DNA from: DASRAA01 sp036512955
GTDB lineage: Bacteria > Acidobacteriota > Terriglobia > Terriglobales > Acidobacteriaceae
Reading direction: 5' to 3'
Assembly: GCA_036512955.1 (NCBI GenBank)
Contig: DATBZX010000075.1
Span: forward strand, 1-18,543
Length of the DNA stretch: 18,543 nucleotides
Shown: in pieces, positions 14,522 to 18,543 of the stretch
How positions within the stretch are numbered: position 1 is the stretch's first letter
Layout of the letters: every line of letters starts with the position of its first letter
Position numbers and translations under genes: made by a program
The notes under the pieces: generated by a model
Seen by the model: only the letters and a program-made list of their open reading frames with translations
What the model was told of the DNA's origin: nothing
The model's database searches: none

Positions 14522-15067
14522 ATGTTCAAGCGTTTCGTGTTGATCGGTCTGATCATCGTTTCAGGTGCTCTATTGGGCGCGAACTTGTTTGGCGCGTCGA
14601 TTCCTGCCGTTGGCAGCGCTGCGCCGGGCTTCACCCTCAACTCGCAGGACGGCAATCCCGTCTCGCTTTCGCAGTTTCGGGGAAAATGGGTGGTGCTGTA
14701 CTTCTATCCGCGCGACATGACCAGCGGCTGCACCATCGAAGCGCACAATTTCCAGCGCGACCAGGAGAAGTTCAAAGCCGCAAATGCCGTCGTTCTCGGG
14801 GTGAGTGTGGACGACACCAAGTCGCACCAGCAGTTCTGCACCAAGGGAGGCCTGACCTTCAAGCTGCTCTCGGACACGGACCATAAGGTCTCGGAAGAGT
14901 ATGGTTCGCTGACCAACCTGGGGCTGGTGAAGTTCTCCAGGCGGCACACGTTCATCATCGATCCGCAGGGAAAGATCGTTCAGGAATATCCCGACGTGGA
15001 CGCGAACATCAACCAGCACAGCGAACAGGTGCTGAGCGAGTTGGCGCAACTGCAGAAGAAGGGTTAG
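14522..15067 (+). CDS. Exported or membrane-anchored BCP/PrxQ-type peroxiredoxin, lacking the usual resolving Cys
   Basis: Thiol peroxidase that reduces hydrogen peroxide and organic peroxides. The 181-residue protein begins with a hydrophobic segment (about 5-24) that acts as a signal peptide or anchor, followed by a complete AhpC/TSA-type domain. The peroxidatic Cys70 lies in YPRDMTSGCTIEAHNFQRD. In classic BCP proteins a resolving Cys stands five residues later (EACxF); here that position is His75. Cys106 (FCTKGG) is the only other cysteine in the mature part and could be an alternative resolving residue. Other core pieces are present: GVSVDDTKSHQQF, FKLLSDTDHKVSEEYG and RHTFIIDPQGKI. ATG 14522 has GGAG 10 bases upstream. 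hemH follows after 10 bases, so co-transcription is likely; shielding heme synthesis from peroxide is an attractive but unproven idea. Confidence 0.92.
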   Translation: MFKRFVLIGLIIVSGALLGANLFGASIPAVGSAAPGFTLNSQDGNPVSLSQFRGKWVVLYFYPRDMTSGCTIEAHNFQRDQEKFKAANAVVLGVSVDDTKSHQQFCTKGGLTFKLLSDTDHKVSEEYGSLTNLGLVKFSRRHTFIIDPQGKIVQEYPDVDANINQHSEQVLSELAQLQKKG

Positions 15068-15077
15068 CCGCTCGCGG

Positions 15078-16115
15078 ATGAATTACGACGCAATCCTGCT
15101 GGTTTCGTTTGGCGGCCCCGAGTGCAATGCGGACGTGCTCCCGTTTCTGGAGAACGTGCTGCGCGGCAGAAACGTTCCCCGGGAGCGAATGCTGAAGGTC
15201 GCGGAGCACTACTACCTCTTCGGCGGCAAGAGCCCGATCAACGATCAGAATCGCGCGCTGATCGCAGCCCTGGGTGCGGAACTCAAGACCCACGGCCCGG
15301 ACCTGCCGGTCTATTGGGGCAACCGCAATTGGCACCCGATGCTGGCGGACACGCTGCGGCAGATGAAATCCGACGGCGTGAAGCGCGCCATCGCGTTTGC
15401 CACTTCAGCCTACAGTTCGTATTCCAGTTGCCGCCAGTATCGCGAGAACATCGCGGCGGCGCAGGCTGCGGCGGGAGACGGCGCTCCGCTGGTCGATAAA
15501 CTGCGCGTCTTCCATAACCACCCGCTGTTTGTCGGAGCGAACGTTGAACATGTGGGCGAGGCGCTCGGCCGGATCCCGGAAGATCGCCGCGGCTCAGCAC
15601 GCGTCGCTTACACCGCGCACAGCATTCCTGTGAGCATGTCGGAGAGCTGCGATTATCATCGCCAGCTACTTGAAGTAGCACGGCTGGTATCTGCCGCGCT
15701 GGGGCGCGCGCCTGATCCGCTGGTCTTCCAGAGCCGCAGTGGTCCCGCCTCGCAACCGTGGCTGGAGCCGGACATCCTCGATCACCTGCGCGACATACAG
15801 CGGCAAGGCGCCACCGACGTAGTAATCGCGCCCATCGGATTCGTGTCCGACCACATGGAGGTCCTCTACGATCTGGATACGGAAGCGCGACTTCTCTGCT
15901 CCGAGTTGGACCTGAACATGGAACGCGCCGCGACGGCCGGCACGCATCCGAAGTTCGTCAGCATGATCCGCGAGTTGATCGTCGAGAGGATGGATGAAAG
16001 CTCTGCAAAGCAGGTGGTCGGCATTTATCCCGCGAATCCGGACGTGTGCGGGATCGATTGTTGCCCGGCGCCAGTGATGCCGATGATGCCCGCTGTGGCC
16101 TCCAATCCAGCCTAG
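15078..16115 (+). CDS. hemH: Ferrochelatase (protoporphyrin or coproporphyrin type) with candidate [2Fe-2S] cysteines
   Basis: Inserts Fe2+ into a porphyrin at the end of heme synthesis. The 345-residue protein opens with LLVSFGGPE and has VAEHYYLFGGKSPINDQNR, a form common in actinobacterial enzymes. The metal-binding His181 is in YTAHSIPVSM and the catalytic Glu261 in VSDHMEVLYDLDTEA. FQSRSGPASQPWLEPD lies between them. Cys118 (SSYSSCRQYRENI) plus Cys324, Cys328 and Cys329 in the C-terminal VCGIDCCPAP resemble the one-internal-plus-three-terminal arrangement of [2Fe-2S] ferrochelatases. Whether the substrate is protoporphyrin IX or coproporphyrin III cannot be read with certainty; the actinobacterial resemblance favours the latter. 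The gene follows the peroxiredoxin by 10 bases and has a weak ribosome site. Confidence 0.95.
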   Translation: MNYDAILLVSFGGPECNADVLPFLENVLRGRNVPRERMLKVAEHYYLFGGKSPINDQNRALIAALGAELKTHGPDLPVYWGNRNWHPMLADTLRQMKSDGVKRAIAFATSAYSSYSSCRQYRENIAAAQAAAGDGAPLVDKLRVFHNHPLFVGANVEHVGEALGRIPEDRRGSARVAYTAHSIPVSMSESCDYHRQLLEVARLVSAALGRAPDPLVFQSRSGPASQPWLEPDILDHLRDIQRQGATDVVIAPIGFVSDHMEVLYDLDTEARLLCSELDLNMERAATAGTHPKFVSMIRELIVERMDESSAKQVVGIYPANPDVCGIDCCPAPVMPMMPAVASNPA

Positions 16116-16148
16116 ACGGGCCTCAATTCCCAATCTATATCCTTTGAA

Positions 16149-16165
16149 ATGCGCCATTTGCGCAT
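16149..16165. other. Small hairpin after hemH, weak terminator candidate
   Basis: ATGCGC-CATTT-GCGCAT is a perfect 6-base stem with a 5-base loop, about 34 bases after the hemH stop. There is no T-run after it, so terminator function is doubtful. Confidence 0.3.
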
Positions 16166-16238
16166 ACGTAACCTGCCTGTGAATGGTTAGCTTTGACGCT
16201 CCGCCTCGCGGTGATTCCACGCCCTTCGATCCCCTGTA

Positions 16239-16254
16239 TGTGACGCCCGTCACA
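16239..16254. promoter_or_regulatory. CRP/FNR-family binding site candidate upstream of nifJ
   Basis: TGTGACGCCCGTCACA is a perfect match to the CRP-type consensus TGTGA-N6-TCACA, with 7-base symmetric arms. It lies 117 bases before the nifJ start and 124 bases after the hemH stop, in an intergenic region. A further half-site GTCACAG occurs at 16272-16278, 23 bases after the first. Regulation of nifJ is inferred; no clear -10/-35 pair was found between this site and the gene. Confidence 0.55.
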
Positions 16255-16370
16255 GAGTGGTTAGTACCCCGGTCACAGCTAGCCGGGCAATCCCCCGATA
16301 TCTTAAACATTAACGGTTTTCCAACTACATAACAGACCGCGCACGTAGCTCGATCTGGGGGACAACAGAC

Positions 16371-18543
16371 GTGAAAACAACTGAAGAAGCTAATACCGCT
16401 GCGTCGCTCGAGGACGCAAATGAATCCCAGTCGCGCGGTGGAATCAACACCGAAGAGCCGTTGCCTATTGGCCAGGAAGCCGGCCAGGGCAAATCCGCGA
16501 GAAAAAAAGTAACCCTAGATGGCAATGAAGCCGTAGCGCACGTGGCCTACCACGTCAGCGAAGTCGCGGCTATCTATCCGATTACGCCGTCCTCTCCCAT
16601 GGGAGAGTCGTCCGACGCATGGGCATCGATCGGCGAGAAGAACATTTTTGGGACGGTTCCAAAGGTCATCGAGATGCAGAGCGAAGGCGGAGCCGCCGGC
16701 GCGTTGCATGGAGCGCTGCAGGCCGGCGCACTGGGCACGACCTTCACCTCATCGCAGGGACTGCTGCTGATGATCCCCAACATGTACAAGATCGCCGGTG
16801 AGCTAACACCGACGGTGATTCACGTGGCCGCCCGTGCGATCGCTGCGCAGGCGCTCTCGATCTTCGGCGATCACCAGGACGTGATGGCTACGCGGCAGAC
16901 CGGCTTCGCGCTGCTGTCGTCTAACTCCGTCCAGGAAGCCATGGACCTGGCGCTGGTCGCGCATGCCGCGACGCTGGAATCGCGCATTCCCTTCCTGCAT
17001 TTCTTTGACGGCTTCCGTACTTCGCATGAAGTATCCAAGATCGAAGAGCTGAGCCTCGACGACATGCGCGCCATGATCGATGACGACTTGGTGCGCGCGC
17101 ATCGTGAGCGGGCGTTGTCTCCGGATCACCCGGTATTGCGTGGCTCGGCGCAAAACCCTGACGTGTATTTCCAGGGACGCGAGGCGGTCAACCCTTACTA
17201 CCTGGCGTGTCCCACGATCGTGCAGAACGCGATGGACAAGTTCGCCGCGATCGTCGGCCGCCAGTACCGGCTGTTCGAATACGTCGGCGCGGCCGATGCC
17301 GAACAGGTGATCATCATCATGGGTTCCGGCGCGGAAGCGGTCCACGAAGCAGTGGATTACATGACCGCGCAAGGCAAGAAAGTCGGAGTGCTGAAGGTTC
17401 GCCTGGTCCGTCCGTTTTCGGTCGAGCATTTCCTGGAGGCGCTGCCTAAGACGACGAAGAGCATCGCCGTTCTGGACCGCACCAAGGAGCCGGGCAGCAT
17501 TGGAGAGCCGCTGTATCAGGACATCGTCACCGCCCTGACCGAAGGCTTCACGGCCGGCAAGTGCAAACTGGCCGCGTTCCCCAAGGTCGTTGGTGGGCGG
17601 TACGGGTTGTCGTCGAAGGAGTTCACTCCGGCGATGGTAGTCCGGATCTACGAAGAGTTGACCAAGCCGGCTCCGCAGAACCATTTCACTATCGGCATCG
17701 TTGACGATGTCACGCACACCAGCCTGGCGTTCGATCCGACGTTCTCTACCGAGTCGCCGGAGACGGTTCGGGCCATGTTCTTCGGACTTGGTGCGGATGG
17801 CACTGTGGGCGCCAACAAGAACACGATCAAGATCATCGGCGAGGACACTGACCTCAACGTGCAGGGCTACTTCGTGTACGACTCGAAGAAGTCGGGTTCG
17901 GTCACGACCTCGCACCTGCGCTTCAGCAAGAAGCCAATCCACTCGACGTATCTGATCTCATCGGCGAATTTCGTGGGCTGCCATCAGTTCAGCTTCATGG
18001 AAAGGCTCGACGTACTACGAGCCGCCGATCCGGGCTCGGTGTTCCTGTTGAACAGCCCGTTCGGGCCGGAAGAAGTCTGGGACAATCTGCCACGGTCGGC
18101 GCAGAAGACGATCATCGACAAGAAGCTGAAGTTCTACGTGATCGATGCGGTGGAAGTGGCAAAGGCAGCCGGTATGGGCGGACGCATCAACACCGTCATG
18201 CAGACCTGCTTCTTCGCCATCAGCGGCGTGTTGCCGCGCGAGGAAGCGATTGCGAGCATCAAACACTCGATCGAGAAGACGTATGGCAAGCGCGGAGAAT
18301 CGGTAGTCCGCAAGAATTTCGCGGCGGTCGATGCCTCGCTGGAAAACCTGCACGAAGTGAAAGTGCCGGACGCGATCACCTCGAAGTTCGAATTGCGCCC
18401 TGCGGTCCCGGCCAGTGCGCCCGCGTTTGTGCGCGATGTCGAAAGCCTGATGATTTCGGGCGACGGCGACCTCATTCCGGTGAGCGCGATGCCGATCGAC
18501 GGCACGTTCCCCACCGCGACCACGCAGTGGGAGAAGCGCAACA
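16371..18543 (+). CDS. nifJ: Pyruvate:ferredoxin (flavodoxin) oxidoreductase, partial (C-terminus beyond right edge)
   Basis: Oxidatively decarboxylates pyruvate to acetyl-CoA and reduces ferredoxin, using thiamine diphosphate and iron-sulfur clusters; oxygen-sensitive and cytoplasmic. The window holds 724 codons of a roughly 1,200-residue single-chain enzyme. Domain I carries YPITPSSPMGE (Thr72), EMQSE (Glu105) and HVAARAIAAQALSIFGDH (Arg155). These equal Thr31, Glu64 and Arg114 of the Desulfovibrio africanus enzyme with a constant offset of 41. Domain III follows (VIIIMGSGAEAVHEAVDYM, then VLKVRLVRPFSVEHF), then the gamma-like/EKR region (HLRFSKKPI, NSPFGPEEVWDNLP). The frame breaks off just before the expected ferredoxin-like domain. 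The GTG start has a GGGGGA ribosome site. No other ATG is in frame before the conserved region, so the acidic N-terminal extension appears genuine. Confidence 0.96.
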   Translation, partial: MKTTEEANTAASLEDANESQSRGGINTEEPLPIGQEAGQGKSARKKVTLDGNEAVAHVAYHVSEVAAIYPITPSSPMGESSDAWASIGEKNIFGTVPKVIEMQSEGGAAGALHGALQAGALGTTFTSSQGLLLMIPNMYKIAGELTPTVIHVAARAIAAQALSIFGDHQDVMATRQTGFALLSSNSVQEAMDLALVAHAATLESRIPFLHFFDGFRTSHEVSKIEELSLDDMRAMIDDDLVRAHRERALSPDHPVLRGSAQNPDVYFQGREAVNPYYLACPTIVQNAMDKFAAIVGRQYRLFEYVGAADAEQVIIIMGSGAEAVHEAVDYMTAQGKKVGVLKVRLVRPFSVEHFLEALPKTTKSIAVLDRTKEPGSIGEPLYQDIVTALTEGFTAGKCKLAAFPKVVGGRYGLSSKEFTPAMVVRIYEELTKPAPQNHFTIGIVDDVTHTSLAFDPTFSTESPETVRAMFFGLGADGTVGANKNTIKIIGEDTDLNVQGYFVYDSKKSGSVTTSHLRFSKKPIHSTYLISSANFVGCHQFSFMERLDVLRAADPGSVFLLNSPFGPEEVWDNLPRSAQKTIIDKKLKFYVIDAVEVAKAAGMGGRINTVMQTCFFAISGVLPREEAIASIKHSIEKTYGKRGESVVRKNFAAVDASLENLHEVKVPDAITSKFELRPAVPASAPAFVRDVESLMISGDGDLIPVSAMPIDGTFPTATTQWEKRN

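Noticed and set aside
16803..17942. Long open frame (379 codons) on the minus strand inside nifJ
   Set aside because: It is a shadow of a high-GC gene; nifJ is conserved throughout and the antisense product resembles nothing known.

Overview
The window looks like a chromosomal stretch from a moderately GC-rich member of the Acidobacteriota. That assignment is inferred from gene content and style: small exported DUF4440-type proteins, a PCYCxC-motif exported protein, a small multiheme cytochrome, an actinobacterial-like ferrochelatase, and palindromic intergenic repeats carrying TAAA/TGAA loops. I could not test it by database search. I saw no phage, insertion sequence, CRISPR array, tRNA or rRNA. 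Most genes are housekeeping genes, with a few accessory ones between them.

Left part (1-5890, all minus strand). In transcription order this is a Phd/YefM-type antitoxin and a ParE/RelE-type toxin (overlapping genes with an inverted repeat over the antitoxin start), the signal peptidase lepB, an exported DUF4440-like protein, carA, and carB, which runs off the left edge. carA and carB are separated by 3 bases. A bipartite palindromic repeat lies between lepB and the DUF4440 gene.

Middle part (6089-9896, plus strand). A PCYCxC-motif exported protein is followed by a strong sigma70-like promoter (TTGACG-17-TATAAC). Three close genes come next: a small TPR protein, a YvcK/CofD-like protein and glmU. 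YvcK relatives bind UDP-sugars and GlmU makes UDP-GlcNAc, so this looks like a cell-envelope precursor unit. glmU converges, 7 bases apart, on a DUF4440-like gene broken by an in-frame amber codon (CAG to TAG is the simplest explanation).

Right-middle part (10434-14175). On the minus strand lie a glycine-zipper lipoprotein with a clear rho-independent terminator, then nhaA, with an unusual 48-base inverted repeat between them. nhaA is divergent from a MarC-family membrane protein; a 14-base palindrome overlaps the likely nhaA -35 box. Downstream of marC is a second copy of the palindromic repeat, then a minus-strand exported tetraheme cytochrome.

Right part (14522-18543, plus strand). An exported BCP-type peroxiredoxin lacking the usual resolving cysteine is followed 10 bases later by a ferrochelatase with a cysteine pattern suggesting a [2Fe-2S] cluster. 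After an intergenic region with a perfect CRP/FNR-type palindrome (TGTGA-N6-TCACA) comes pyruvate:ferredoxin oxidoreductase (nifJ). It runs off the right edge and carries an extra tail of about 41 residues at its N-terminus. Several right-hand genes concern heme, iron-sulfur and redox chemistry, but a shared role is only inferred.

No clearly new multi-gene system was found. The best leads are the local oddities listed under findings.
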